64,000 bases of DNA from IDS-8 sp035304345. GTDB taxonomy: Bacteria > Pseudomonadota > Gammaproteobacteria > Steroidobacterales > Woeseiaceae. Made by a program: the position numbers and the translations under genes. The stretch lies in contig DATGQE010000003.1 of assembly GCA_035304345.1 (NCBI GenBank), positions 1 through 64,000 of the forward strand, written 5' to 3'. This document shows positions 43,788 to 53,250 of the stretch, piece after piece (within the stretch, counting starts at the first letter, position 1; each line of letters starts with the position of its first letter). Below the pieces are notes generated by a model that ran no database searches, was not told where the DNA came from, and saw only the letters and a list, made by a program, of their open reading frames with translations.

Positions 43788-44833
43788 GGCCGCCCGGCCT
43801 GCGGCGTGCCGCCTGCATCCTCGCGCCGGTGCTGCTGGCGGCCGGCTGCGCCGGCGTGCAGTCGGCGCTGGAGCCGGCCGGTGTCGAGGCGGTGCACATC
43901 GACCGGCTGCTGCGCCTCGTCACGCTGTTCCTCGCGCTGGTGTTCGCGGGCGTGCTCGTCGCGACGGCAATCGCACTCGCGGGTCCGCACGCGTGGCGGG
44001 AGAAGCTCGCGAGCGAGCACCTGGTCGTGCACGCGGGCATGGTGTTCCCCCTGGTCGCGCTGTCCGTGCTGCTCGGTTATGGCATTTGGGTCATGGGCCA
44101 GGGCGGCAGCGCGCAGGCGGGCGTCGGGCTCCGCCTCGACGAGGACATCGCCGCCGCCTTCGAGGCGCTGCCGGCATCCGGGCTGCGCATCGCCGTCACG
44201 GGAGAACGCTGGTGGTGGCGGGTCGAGTACGTGACCGCCGACGGCCGGCGGTTCGCGAGCGCGAACGAGCTGCGCCTGCCGGTCGGTGAGCCCGTTCCGG
44301 TGCTGCTCGCTTCGGCCGACGTGATTCACAGCTTCTGGGTGCCGAAGCTCGCCGGCAAGCTGGACATGATCCCGGGACGGGTCAACACGCTGACACTCGA
44401 AGCGACCGCTCCCGGCGTCAGCCGCGGCCAGTGTGCCGAGTACTGCGGCGGCGCGCACGCGCTCATGTCCTTCTTCGTCGTCGCCATGCCGCCGGCGGAG
44501 TTCGCGGCGTGGCTGGAGCGCGAAGCGGCGCCCGCCGCCGAGCCCGCCACGCGCGCCGCGACCGCCGGCAGGCGCCTGTTCATGACTCACGGGTGCGCCG
44601 GCTGCCACGCGATCCGCGGCACCGTCGCCCGCGGCACGATCGGGCCCGACCTCACGCACGTGGGCGGCCGGCTGTCGCTCGGCGCCGGCGTGCTGCCGAA
44701 CGAGCCGCAGGCGATGGCGCGCTGGATCCGCGACACCGCGCACGTGAAGCCCGAGAACCTGATGCCGCCCTTCGCGATCTTCACCGACGCGGAGCTGCGC
44801 GATCTCGCAACTTACCTGGAGGGGCTCGAGTAG
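43784..44833 (+). CDS. coxB: Cytochrome c oxidase subunit II with fused cytochrome c (caa3 type)
   Basis: A 349-residue subunit. It has a lipoprotein-like signal (LLAAGCAG), two transmembrane helices, and a cupredoxin domain with the complete CuA site CAEYCGGAHALM. A C-terminal cytochrome c domain carries CAGCH and a Met-containing ENLMPPF. The fused haem makes this a caa3-type subunit II. Start is GTG at 43784, overlapping the upstream stop; the longer open frame upstream is a shadow of the cytochrome gene. It passes electrons from cytochrome c via CuA to subunit I. Confidence 0.94.
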   Translation: MRPPGLRRAACILAPVLLAAGCAGVQSALEPAGVEAVHIDRLLRLVTLFLALVFAGVLVATAIALAGPHAWREKLASEHLVVHAGMVFPLVALSVLLGYGIWVMGQGGSAQAGVGLRLDEDIAAAFEALPASGLRIAVTGERWWWRVEYVTADGRRFASANELRLPVGEPVPVLLASADVIHSFWVPKLAGKLDMIPGRVNTLTLEATAPGVSRGQCAEYCGGAHALMSFFVVAMPPAEFAAWLEREAAPAAEPATRAATAGRRLFMTHGCAGCHAIRGTVARGTIGPDLTHVGGRLSLGAGVLPNEPQAMARWIRDTAHVKPENLMPPFAIFTDAELRDLATYLEGLE

Positions 44834-47364
44834 TGGCCTTCGACGAGCGCGACCTGCCGAACCCGTTGCCGCGGCCGGAGGGCGAGCTCGCCGAGCTCGA
44901 GCGCGTGTGGGCAACCCCGAAAGGCTGGCGCATCGTCACCGCCGTGAACAACACCGTCATCGGGATCTTCTACATCGGCACCGCGTTCTTCCTGTTTCTC
45001 GTCGCCGGCCTGCTCGCGCTGCTCATGCGCACGCAGCTCGCGGTCCCGGAGAACGATTTCATCGGGCAGCCGCTCTACAACCAGATGTTCACCGTGCACG
45101 GCACGACGATGATGTTCCTGTTCGCCGTGCCGGCGGTCGAGGCGCTCGGCGTCATGCTGCTGCCGCAGATGCTCGCCGCACGCGACCTGCCGTTTCCGCG
45201 CCTGTCCGCGTTCGCGATCTGGGCCTACGTGATCGGCGGGCTGGTGTTCGTCTCCACGATCCTCTACGACCTCGCGCCCGCCGGCGGCTGGTTCATGTAC
45301 CCGCCCCTGACGCTCAAGGAGTTCTCGCCGGGAGACAACGCCGACTTCTGGCTGCTCGGCATCGGCTTCATCGAGATCTCGGCGATCGCCGGCGCCATCG
45401 AGATCGTCGTCGGCACGCTGAAGACGCGCCCCCCGGGGATGTCGCTCATGAGGATGCCGATCTTCGGCTGGGCGATGCTGATTTTCGCGGCGATGATCAT
45501 GTTCGCCTTTCCGGCGGTGATCCTCGCCACGATGATGCTGGAGATCGAACGGTCGTTCGGCTGGCCGTTCTTCACGGCCGCGCAGGGCGGGGATCCGCTG
45601 CTGTGGCAGCACCTCTTCTGGTTTTTCGGCCACCCGGAGGTCTACATCATCTTCCTGCCCGCGGCCGGCCTGGTGTCGATGATCGTGCCGGCGATGGCGC
45701 AGCGGCCGCTGATCGGCTACCGCTTCATCGTGGTCGCGCTGATCGCGACCGGCTTCTTCAGCTTCGGGCTGTGGGTGCACCACATGTTCACGACCGGCAT
45801 CCCGTCGCTGAGCCTCGCCTTTTTCTCGGCTGCGAGCATGGCGGTCGCCGTTCCCTCGGGCATCCAGGTGTTCTCCTGGATCGCGACCATGGCCGCGAGC
45901 CGCGGCCGCTTCCGGATCACGACGCCGTCGCTGTTCGTGCTCGGCTTCCTCGTGATCTTCACGATCGGCGGCCTGACGGGCGTGATGGTGGCCCTCGTTC
46001 CGCTCGACTTCCAGGTGCACGACACGTACTTCGTCGTGGCGCATTTCCACTACGTGCTGGTCGGCGGAATGGTGTTTCCGCTGTTCGCCACCTTCTATTA
46101 CTGGGCGCCGATGGTGAGCCGCAACATGCTGTCGGAACGCCTCGGGCGCTGGGTGTTCTGGCTCATGTTCGCGGGCTTCAACGTCGCCTTCCTGCCGATG
46201 CACCTGACCGGCCTGCTCGGCATGCCGCGGCGCGTCTGGACCTACCCGGCGGACCTCGGCTGGGATCCGCTCAACCTGCTGTCGACCGTGGGCACCTACG
46301 TGCTCGCCGCCGGGGTGCTCCTGTTCACGATCGATCTCGTCGTCCGCTTCCGGCCTGGGCAGGGCCAGGACAACCCCTGGCGTGCGGGCACGCTCGAATG
46401 GCTGCCGACCGACCTCTACTCGACGCGCAGCATCCCGCTCGTGACCAGCCGCGAGCCGCTCTGGGACCAGCCGGGCCTCGCGCGGGACGTGGCCGAGGGC
46501 CGCTACTTCCTGCCGGGGACGCTGACCGGCGGGCGCGAAACGCTCGTGACGTCGCCGGTCGAGGCGCGCCCGCAGTACGTCATCCGGATGCCGGGGCCGG
46601 GCTGGCCGCCCTTCCTGGCCGCCGTTTTCATGGCGTCGTTCTTCCTGCTCCTCACGGTGAAGGCCGTCGTGCCCGCGGTCGCGTGCGGCGTGCTGATGAT
46701 CGTGTTCTGCATCGCCTGGGCGTGGAGCCTCGATCCAGGGCCCGGCCGGGAGGTGGACATCGGCGGCGGCATACGCCTCCCGACGTACATGAGCGGCCCG
46801 CGCTCGCACTCGTGGTGGGCGATGGTCGTGCTCATGTTCGTCGCGGCCTCGCTGTACCTCGCCTGGGTCTTCTCCTACCTGTTCCTGTGGACGGTATCGC
46901 CGGAGGCGTGGTCACCGCACGGCGCGCCGGCCCTGCCGGCGTGGCGCTGGCCCGCCGCGTCCGTGCTGCTGCTCCTCGCGGGCTCCGGCCTGCTGCTCGG
47001 CGCGCAGCGCGGGCTGCCCCGGCGCGGGGAACGGGCCGCCGGCGTGCCGTGGCAAATGCTGCTCGCGCTCGCGTGCCTCGCGGCGGCGCTCGGCATCGAG
47101 CTCGCGGGTCACTGGGGCAGCGGGCTGCGACCGACGCAGAACGCCTACGCGGCGTCGGTGTACATGGCGGTGCTGCTGTTCGGCCAGCTCGCGTTCGCCC
47201 TCGCGATCCTGGGCGGCTTCGTCATCGCGCGCCACGTCACCGGGCGACTCGACCGGGAACGGCGCGTGAGCTTCGACAACCTCGCGCTCCTGTTCCACTA
47301 CACCGTCGCGCAGAGCCTGCTCGGCCTCGCGCTGGTGCACGGGTTCCCGCGGGTGGTGGCATGA
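44833..47364 (+). CDS. Cytochrome c oxidase subunits I and III fused
   Basis: An 843-residue protein. The first 560 residues are subunit I: a haem a ligand in VHGTTMMF, the Tyr-crosslinked CuB site WFFGHPEVYIIFLP, WVHHMFTTG and VAHFHYVLVGG. The last 230 residues contain several helices and PRSHSWWAMVVLMFVAASLYLAWV, matching subunit III. Such fusions are known in alternative caa3 oxidases. The GTG at 44833 shares a base with the coxB stop (TAGTG) and follows GGAGGGG. It reduces O2 to water and pumps protons in the inner membrane. Confidence 0.94.
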   Translation: MAFDERDLPNPLPRPEGELAELERVWATPKGWRIVTAVNNTVIGIFYIGTAFFLFLVAGLLALLMRTQLAVPENDFIGQPLYNQMFTVHGTTMMFLFAVPAVEALGVMLLPQMLAARDLPFPRLSAFAIWAYVIGGLVFVSTILYDLAPAGGWFMYPPLTLKEFSPGDNADFWLLGIGFIEISAIAGAIEIVVGTLKTRPPGMSLMRMPIFGWAMLIFAAMIMFAFPAVILATMMLEIERSFGWPFFTAAQGGDPLLWQHLFWFFGHPEVYIIFLPAAGLVSMIVPAMAQRPLIGYRFIVVALIATGFFSFGLWVHHMFTTGIPSLSLAFFSAASMAVAVPSGIQVFSWIATMAASRGRFRITTPSLFVLGFLVIFTIGGLTGVMVALVPLDFQVHDTYFVVAHFHYVLVGGMVFPLFATFYYWAPMVSRNMLSERLGRWVFWLMFAGFNVAFLPMHLTGLLGMPRRVWTYPADLGWDPLNLLSTVGTYVLAAGVLLFTIDLVVRFRPGQGQDNPWRAGTLEWLPTDLYSTRSIPLVTSREPLWDQPGLARDVAEGRYFLPGTLTGGRETLVTSPVEARPQYVIRMPGPGWPPFLAAVFMASFFLLLTVKAVVPAVACGVLMIVFCIAWAWSLDPGPGREVDIGGGIRLPTYMSGPRSHSWWAMVVLMFVAASLYLAWVFSYLFLWTVSPEAWSPHGAPALPAWRWPAASVLLLLAGSGLLLGAQRGLPRRGERAAGVPWQMLLALACLAAALGIELAGHWGSGLRPTQNAYAASVYMAVLLFGQLAFALAILGGFVIARHVTGRLDRERRVSFDNLALLFHYTVAQSLLGLALVHGFPRVVA

Positions 47365-47768
47365 AGCCGGGTGACGCGATCCAGGCAGGCGACGATCGCG
47401 GCTCCCCGGCGGCGGCATTGGCCTACCTCGTGGTCGGCCCGCTCGCCTGGGCCGGTCACCTCCTGCTCGTCTACGCGCCGCAGGCGGCGCTTTGCGCTTT
47501 CCGCCTGACGGGCACGGCCGCCGTCGAGACGAGCATCGTGCGCGCGATGGTGATCGGCGTCACCGTGCTCGCGGCGTCCGCGATGATCGCCGCCATCGCG
47601 GCGCCGCGAGCCCTGGCTCGGCTGCTGCGCGCAACGGCGTTCCTGGAAGGCGGCAACGGCCGGTTCATGATCGCGGTCATGCGCCTGCTCGCGGTGCTGT
47701 CGCTGGCGGGAGTGGCCTGGGCGGGCAGCGCGGCGCTCGTGCTCCCGCCGTGCCCGGTGCTGCGCTGA
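47361..47768 (+). CDS. Small membrane protein of the caa3 oxidase cluster, unknown function
   Basis: A 135-residue protein, not recognised by family. It has three hydrophobic segments: AALAYLVVGPLAWAGHLLLV, VIGVTVLAASAMIAAIA and LLAVLSLAGVAWAGSAALVL. Its ATG overlaps the stop of the subunit I/III gene (ATGA), so it is made with the oxidase. Similar small membrane proteins end many alternative caa3 clusters; a role in assembly or as a minor subunit is a guess. It converges on the HD phosphohydrolase gene, 15 bases away. Confidence 0.75.
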   Translation: MKPGDAIQAGDDRGSPAAALAYLVVGPLAWAGHLLLVYAPQAALCAFRLTGTAAVETSIVRAMVIGVTVLAASAMIAAIAAPRALARLLRATAFLEGGNGRFMIAVMRLLAVLSLAGVAWAGSAALVLPPCPVLR

Positions 47769-47783
47769 TCGGGGCGCGGCGCG

Positions 47784-48869
47784 TCAGGCCGGGACGAAGC
47801 CGGGCACCGGCCGGATCCGGTCCCGCGGGATTGCCGCGAGCTGGGTCCTCACGAGCTGGTCCATCGTCTCCACGGCGCCGTCGTCGCCCACGAAGTACGG
47901 CGGCCGGCGGCGCAACAGGCTCCAGTCGCCGGACTTCAGGATGCGCAGGAGGTGCGCCATGTTGTTGCGGATGGCCTCGACGTACGGATTCTGGCCGTCG
48001 TACAGCACCTCGATGTAACGGTACGCGCGGTTGAACTTGTTGCACAGGCGCTCGCGCGAGACCTGCTGGTAGAACAGCGGCGTCTTGCTGAGGAGGTCGA
48101 TGCCGGAGGCATAGCGTACGCGGTATTCGCCGGGCCGCGCGTTCTCGACGGCGACGCCGCCGAGCACGAATTCCTTGTACAGCCGGTCGCGGCATTTCTC
48201 GAGGTAGCAGCGATCGGCCATCTGCGCGATGAGGTCGGCGGTGCCGAGGAGATGCCCGCAGATCGCGTCGCGTGGATCCTCGAACTCGATGTGGTCGAGG
48301 TCGAGCTCGTAGCCCGTGAAGTGCACGATGCGGCTGGCGGTGCCGAGGTCCGCCTCCATGCCGATGCCCGGCAGGTAGCGCCGGAGGAAATCGGCGCTGC
48401 GGGAGACGTGGTACATCGTGAACTCGGCGCCGTTGGTGAAGTCGCGGTCGCGCTCGAGGTGGCGGATGTAGCCGGAGTCGTGGAACAGCGCGGTCACGAG
48501 CGCGAGCTCGGCGCGATGCGGCCCGAGCCGGTCGGCCGGCTCGACGCTGCGCTCGTACCCGGCAATGAGGCGGGCGAGGGCGAGCGACATGTCCAGCGTG
48601 TGCTGGAGGTCGTGATAGGTCGTCTCGCAGGCCGCGTAACCGGGGTAGCGACCGGTGAACAGCCGCTCGAAATCGTAGAACGCGAGCCACAGGCGATCGA
48701 AGGACGCGCCCGGGAAGGTGTCGGTGAACAGGGCCTTGACCGCGGCGCGCACGGCCGCGGGATTGCTGACCTGCACCGTGTCGGTCACGTCGTAGTCGTT
48801 GCGTCGGTCCGGCGTCATCAGTTTCTTGTCGTTCTGGTCGCGGCCGGCGACGCCCGGTGCAGCGCTCAT
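47784..48869 (-). CDS. HD-domain phosphohydrolase, resembling class I cyclic-nucleotide phosphodiesterases
   Basis: A 361-residue soluble protein. The metal site appears as TYHDLQHTLDM and, later, LVTALFHDSGY, an HD arrangement that recalls the YHNxxHAxDV and HDxxH motifs of class I (eukaryote-like) phosphodiesterases. A further His pair (RIVHFTGYELDLDHIEF) could complete the site. The substrate is unknown; cyclic AMP or another nucleotide are candidates. No sensor domain is attached. The ATG lacks a clear ribosome binding site, and a start at residue 18 (MTPDRR) is possible. Confidence 0.75.
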   Translation of the reverse strand: MSAAPGVAGRDQNDKKLMTPDRRNDYDVTDTVQVSNPAAVRAAVKALFTDTFPGASFDRLWLAFYDFERLFTGRYPGYAACETTYHDLQHTLDMSLALARLIAGYERSVEPADRLGPHRAELALVTALFHDSGYIRHLERDRDFTNGAEFTMYHVSRSADFLRRYLPGIGMEADLGTASRIVHFTGYELDLDHIEFEDPRDAICGHLLGTADLIAQMADRCYLEKCRDRLYKEFVLGGVAVENARPGEYRVRYASGIDLLSKTPLFYQQVSRERLCNKFNRAYRYIEVLYDGQNPYVEAIRNNMAHLLRILKSGDWSLLRRRPPYFVGDDGAVETMDQLVRTQLAAIPRDRIRPVPGFVPA

Positions 48870-49009
48870 GTAGGGCGATTCGTGGTCACGTACCGCGGAT
48901 CATACACGCGGCGGCGCGCGGGAAGCGCAATTTGACATATTGCGAAGATCGCCGGTCGCACGCTCCGGCGCAGGTGCCCGGGCCGCGCGTGGCGCGCGCT
49001 CTTGCAGGC

Positions 49010-49777
49010 TTACAGGTCGAACTCGGCGATGACCGGGGCGTGGTCGGAAGGACGCTCCCAGCCGCGCGGCTCGCGGTCGATCCGGCAGCCGGTGCAGGCT
49101 TTCGCGAGCGCTTCGCTCGCCAGGATCAGGTCGATGCGCAAGCCCGCGTTGCGGCGGAAGCGGCCGCGCCGGTAGTCCCACCACGAGAACGACTTCTCGG
49201 GCTGCGGGAAGGAGCGGAAGACGTCCGTGAGGCCGAGCGCCATGAGCGCGCGCAGGCCTTCGCGCTCCGGGCCGCTGGTGTGGATGTCCTCGCCGTACGC
49301 GACCGGGTCGTACACGTCGCGATCGTCGGGTGCGATGTTGAAATCGCCGAGGACCAGCAGGCGCTCGTGGCGTTGCAGCTCGGCGGCGACGTACTCACGT
49401 GCCGCCGCGAGCCACTGGAGCTTGTACTCGTACTTGTCGGAACCGAGGCTTTGCCCGTTCGGGACATAGACGTTGATGATGCGCACGCCGTGAGAGGTGG
49501 TCGCGAGGATGCGCCGTTGCGGATCCGGGAAACCCTCGATGTCCGTGACCGGATCGAGGAGCGGCGCGCGTGACACGGTGGCCACCCCGTTGTAGCTGCG
49601 CTGACCGCTCGCGAGCGCCTCGTAACCGGCTTCGCGAAATGCGTCCGCGGGAAAGTCCTCGGTGACCTGCTTGATCTCCTGCAGCGCGAGCACGTCGGGC
49701 GAGCGCGACTCGAGCCAGTCGAGCACCTGCTGCAGACGGACTTTCAGCGAGTTGATGTTCCAGCTCGCGACCTTCAT
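49010..49777 (-). CDS. xthA: Exodeoxyribonuclease III
   Basis: A 255-residue endonuclease/exonuclease/phosphatase-fold enzyme. Catalytic motifs are in order: SWNINSL, LALQEIKQ (metal Glu), NVYVPNGQ (Tyr), LVLGDFNIAP (Asp/Asn), a RRNAGLRIDLILAS segment and the terminal RPSDHAPVIAEF. It acts at abasic sites and 3'-blocked ends in base-excision repair. The ATG overlaps the prlC stop by 4 bases, giving a prlC-xthA operon. Confidence 0.95.
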   Translation of the reverse strand: MKVASWNINSLKVRLQQVLDWLESRSPDVLALQEIKQVTEDFPADAFREAGYEALASGQRSYNGVATVSRAPLLDPVTDIEGFPDPQRRILATTSHGVRIINVYVPNGQSLGSDKYEYKLQWLAAAREYVAAELQRHERLLVLGDFNIAPDDRDVYDPVAYGEDIHTSGPEREGLRALMALGLTDVFRSFPQPEKSFSWWDYRRGRFRRNAGLRIDLILASEALAKACTGCRIDREPRGWERPSDHAPVIAEFDL

Positions 49778-51801
49778 GCCGCCTTGTCGACGATGCCGCT
49801 CCGCTCGAGCAGCGCCTCCAGCGTCGGCTTGCGGCCGCGAAACGCGACGTACGCTTCCATGATGTCGCGGCTGCCGCCGATCTCGAGAATCTCGGAGCGG
49901 AAGCGCCGCGCGGTGGCGCGGTCGAAGATGCCCGCCTCCTCGAACGCGGCGAACGCGTCGGCGGCGAGCACCTCGGCCCACTTGTAGCTGTAGTAACCCG
50001 CCGCGTAGCCGCCGGCGAAGATGTGGGAAAAGCTGTGCGGCAGCCGGTTGTAGTCGGGATGCTGCACCAGCGCGACCTCCTCGCGCACCTGCCGCAGCAC
50101 CTCGAGCGCCCGTGCGCCGCGCTCGGGGTCGTACTCGGCGTGCAGGCGGAAATCGAACAGCGCGAACTCGAGCTGGCGCAGCATCGCGAGCGCCGCGCCG
50201 AAGTAGCGGCCGGCTTCCAGCCTGTCGAACAGCTCGCGGGGCAGTGGCTCGCCGGTGCGCCAGTGGCCGGAAGCGCGCTCGAGCACTTCGAACGACCAGG
50301 CGTAGTTCTCCATGAACTGGCTCGGCAGCTCCACCGCGTCCCAGGGCACACCGTTGATGCCGGCGAGGCTCGGGTAATCCACCTTCGTGAGCAGGTGGTG
50401 CAGCATGTGGCCGAACTCGTGGAACAGCGTCACCACGTCGTTGTGCGTGAGCAGCGACACACCCGCCTCGTTCGGCGGCGAGAAGTTGCAGACGAGGTAG
50501 CCGACCGGCAGCACCGGCGTGCCGGACACGTTCTGGCGGACGATGCACTCGTCGATCCACGCGCCGCTGCGCTTGCCGTTGCGCGCGTACAGGTCGGTGT
50601 AGAAGCCACCGAGGGGCTCGCCGCGCTCGTCGCGCACCTCGAAGTACTCGACGGTTTCGTGCCACACCTGCACGCCCGGGACGCGCGAGAGACTTACGCC
50701 GTACAGCCGCTCTGCGAGCTCGAACAGGCCGCCGACGGCTTTCTCCGCGGTGAAGTACTGCCTGAGCACCTCGTCGGAGATCGCGAACCGCTCCTGCTTC
50801 AGCCGCTCCAGCCAGTAGGTCACGTCCCACGCCGCCAGCGGCTCCGGTGCGAGCGCCTGGATGGCGGCGAGCTCCTTCTCGGCGGCCGGGCGGGTGCGCC
50901 GGGCGAGCTCCTCCAGAAACCCGATCACCTCGGCCGGCGTGCCGGCCATCTTGGTGGCCAGCGAGTACTCGGCGTAGCTCTCGAAGCCGACGAGCCGCGC
51001 CAGCCGGTGCCGCAGCGCCAGGATCTTCTCGATGTTCTCGCTGTTGTCCCAGCGCTCGAAGCCGCCCTGGTCGGAGGCGCGGGTGGACCACGCGCGGTAG
51101 AAGCGCTCGCGGAGCGAGCGGTCGTCGGCGTGCGTGATCACCGCCATCCACGTCGGCAGGTCGAGGGTCAGCCGCCAGCCCGGCTGGCCGTGGCGCGCCG
51201 CCTCGGCCCGGGCGCGCTCGACCGTGGGCTCCGGCAGCCCGGAGAGCAACGCCCGGTCCTCGGTGTAGAAATGCCAGCTATCGGTCGCGTCCTGCAGGTT
51301 CTGCTCGAACTTGGCCTGCACGGACGCGAGCTCCTGCATCGCCTGCCGGAACTCGGCCTTCTCCGCCTCCGGCAGCGCCACGCCCGCGAGCCGGAAGTCA
51401 CGCAACGCCTTGTCGAGCAGCATCCGCTGCGCCCCGGGTGCGGTCGGGGGAAGGGACTCGCGGATCGCGGCGAACCGCGCCTGCACCGCCTTGTTTTGCG
51501 CGAGCTCGGTGCCATGTTGGGTGAGGATCGGCAGGCACGCGTTGTATGCTTCGCGCCAGCCCGGATCGCCGAGCACCGAATGCAGGTGGCTGACGGGCGA
51601 CCAGACGCGGGCGAGCTCGTGGTGCATTTGCTCGAGCGGCACGACGAAACGCTCGAAATCGCCCGCCGATTCGTCCGCCAGCAGGTTCTCGAGCCGCTTT
51701 TTGTGCTCCGCGACGAGGCTTTCGATGGCGGGCAGGGCGTGCTCGGGCCGCATGTCGGCAAAACGGGGCAGCCCCCGGGTATCCAACAACGGATTGGACA
51801 T
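49774..51801 (-). CDS. prlC: Oligopeptidase A (M3 family)
   Basis: A 675-residue cytosolic zinc endopeptidase with zinc motif LFHEFGHMLHHLL and a third-ligand Glu in PSQFMENYAW. N-terminal MSNPLLDTRGLPRFADMRPEH is typical. It degrades signal peptides and other short peptides. The start at 51801 fits the family although the ribosome binding site is weak; the longer frame upstream is antisense to gor. It diverges from gor across about 100 bases and is followed by xthA. Confidence 0.96.
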   Translation of the reverse strand: MSNPLLDTRGLPRFADMRPEHALPAIESLVAEHKKRLENLLADESAGDFERFVVPLEQMHHELARVWSPVSHLHSVLGDPGWREAYNACLPILTQHGTELAQNKAVQARFAAIRESLPPTAPGAQRMLLDKALRDFRLAGVALPEAEKAEFRQAMQELASVQAKFEQNLQDATDSWHFYTEDRALLSGLPEPTVERARAEAARHGQPGWRLTLDLPTWMAVITHADDRSLRERFYRAWSTRASDQGGFERWDNSENIEKILALRHRLARLVGFESYAEYSLATKMAGTPAEVIGFLEELARRTRPAAEKELAAIQALAPEPLAAWDVTYWLERLKQERFAISDEVLRQYFTAEKAVGGLFELAERLYGVSLSRVPGVQVWHETVEYFEVRDERGEPLGGFYTDLYARNGKRSGAWIDECIVRQNVSGTPVLPVGYLVCNFSPPNEAGVSLLTHNDVVTLFHEFGHMLHHLLTKVDYPSLAGINGVPWDAVELPSQFMENYAWSFEVLERASGHWRTGEPLPRELFDRLEAGRYFGAALAMLRQLEFALFDFRLHAEYDPERGARALEVLRQVREEVALVQHPDYNRLPHSFSHIFAGGYAAGYYSYKWAEVLAADAFAAFEEAGIFDRATARRFRSEILEIGGSRDIMEAYVAFRGRKPTLEALLERSGIVDKAA

Positions 51802-51903
51802 GGGTCGGGTCAACTGGTGAGATAAAACGATGCTGCACGAGATGGTATCACACGGCCTTCCGGCGGCCCGCGGACGCCGGCGCCGGGCCCGGGGGATCGG
51901 GAC

Positions 51904-53250
51904 GTGACGGTGGAGTTCGACGTCGTCGTCATCGGCGGCGGCAGCGGCGGGCTCGCGCACGCGCAACGCGCGGCGGAATACGGCGCCCGGGCCGTCGTCG
52001 TCGAGTCCGGCCGGCTCGGCGGCACCTGCGTGAACGTCGGCTGCGTGCCGAAGAAGGTCATGTGGTACGCGGCCGAAACGATGCACCACCTCGGGCATGC
52101 GGCCGACTACGGCTTCGACGTCGAGGTCCGCGGCCACGACTGGGCGGAGCTCAAGCGGCGCCGCGATGCCTACATCGCGCGCCTCAACAACATCTACGCC
52201 GGCAACCTGGAACGCCGCGGCGTGTCCCTGATCCGCGGCCACGCGCGCTTCGTCGACCCGCACACGCTCGACATCGAGGGCCGCCGCGTGGCCGGGAAGC
52301 GCATCGTCGTTGCGACCGGCGGCCACCCGATCGTCCCGAAGCTGCCGGGCGCGGAGCTGGGGTTCACGTCCGACGATTTCTTCGAGCTCGAGAGCCGCCC
52401 GCAGCGCGTGTGCGTCGTGGGCAGCGGCTACGTGGCGGTCGAGCTCGGCGGCGTGTTCAACGCGCTGGGCTCCGAGGTGACGATGCTCATCCGCCGGGAA
52501 CGCGTGCTGAGGAGCTTCGATGCCATGCTGGGCGAGGAGCTCGGGCTCGCCATGGAGGCGGCCGGCATCCGCATCGAGCGCGAGATCGTGCCGCTCGCCC
52601 TCGAGCGCGGGGCGGACGGGCTCACCCTCACGGCAGTCGGCGGCACGACGTACGGCCCGTTCGATGCCGTGCTCTGGGCCGTGGGCCGTGCGCCGCGCAC
52701 GGCGGGACTCGATCTCGAAGCGGCCGGGGTCGAGACGGACGCCGACGGCTTCGTGCCGGTGGACGACTTCCAGGCGACCAACGTGCCGCACATCTTCGCC
52801 CTCGGCGACGTTACCGGGCGCGTCGCGCTCACGCCGGTGGCGATTGCGGCGGGACGCCGACTCGCCGATCGCCTGTATGGCGGCATGGAAGGCCGCCGCC
52901 TCGACTACGAGAACATCCCCACGGTCATTTTCTCGCACCCGCCGATCGGCACGATCGGCATGACCGAGGATGAAGCGCGCGAGCGCTACGGCACGCAAAC
53001 TCGCGTCTACGAGTCGCAGTTCACGCCGATGTACTACCAGCTCGGCGAGAACAAGCCGCAGACGCGCATGAAGCTCGTCACTGCCGGGCCCGACGAGAAA
53101 GTGGTGGGCTGCCACGTGATCGGCGACGGCGCGGACGAGATGATGCAGGGGTTCGCGGTGGCCATTCGCATGGGCGCGACGAAACGCGATTTCGACGACA
53201 CGGTCGCGATTCACCCGACGAGCGCGGAGGAGCTCGTCACGATGCGCTGA
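51904..53250 (+). CDS. gor: Glutathione-disulfide reductase
   Basis: A 448-residue class I pyridine nucleotide-disulfide reductase. FAD-binding VVVIGGGSGGLAHAQRAAE, redox-active disulfide GGTCVNVGCVPKK, an NADPH-binding VVGSGYVAVELGG with Arg residues downstream (LIRRERVLR) favouring NADPH, and the C-terminal active-site base in FDDTVAIHPTSAEELVT. It keeps glutathione reduced in the cytosol. GTG at 51904 gives the family N-terminus. Its 3' end overlaps aroE by 14 bases in convergent fashion. Confidence 0.95.
   Translation: MTVEFDVVVIGGGSGGLAHAQRAAEYGARAVVVESGRLGGTCVNVGCVPKKVMWYAAETMHHLGHAADYGFDVEVRGHDWAELKRRRDAYIARLNNIYAGNLERRGVSLIRGHARFVDPHTLDIEGRRVAGKRIVVATGGHPIVPKLPGAELGFTSDDFFELESRPQRVCVVGSGYVAVELGGVFNALGSEVTMLIRRERVLRSFDAMLGEELGLAMEAAGIRIEREIVPLALERGADGLTLTAVGGTTYGPFDAVLWAVGRAPRTAGLDLEAAGVETDADGFVPVDDFQATNVPHIFALGDVTGRVALTPVAIAAGRRLADRLYGGMEGRRLDYENIPTVIFSHPPIGTIGMTEDEARERYGTQTRVYESQFTPMYYQLGENKPQTRMKLVTAGPDEKVVGCHVIGDGADEMMQGFAVAIRMGATKRDFDDTVAIHPTSAEELVTMR

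Noticed and set aside
42668..44833. A 721-codon frame across the cytochrome c gene into coxB
   Set aside because: Upstream of 43784 it lies out of frame within the tri-haem cytochrome gene and has no similarity; coxB starts at the GTG overlapping the cytochrome stop.
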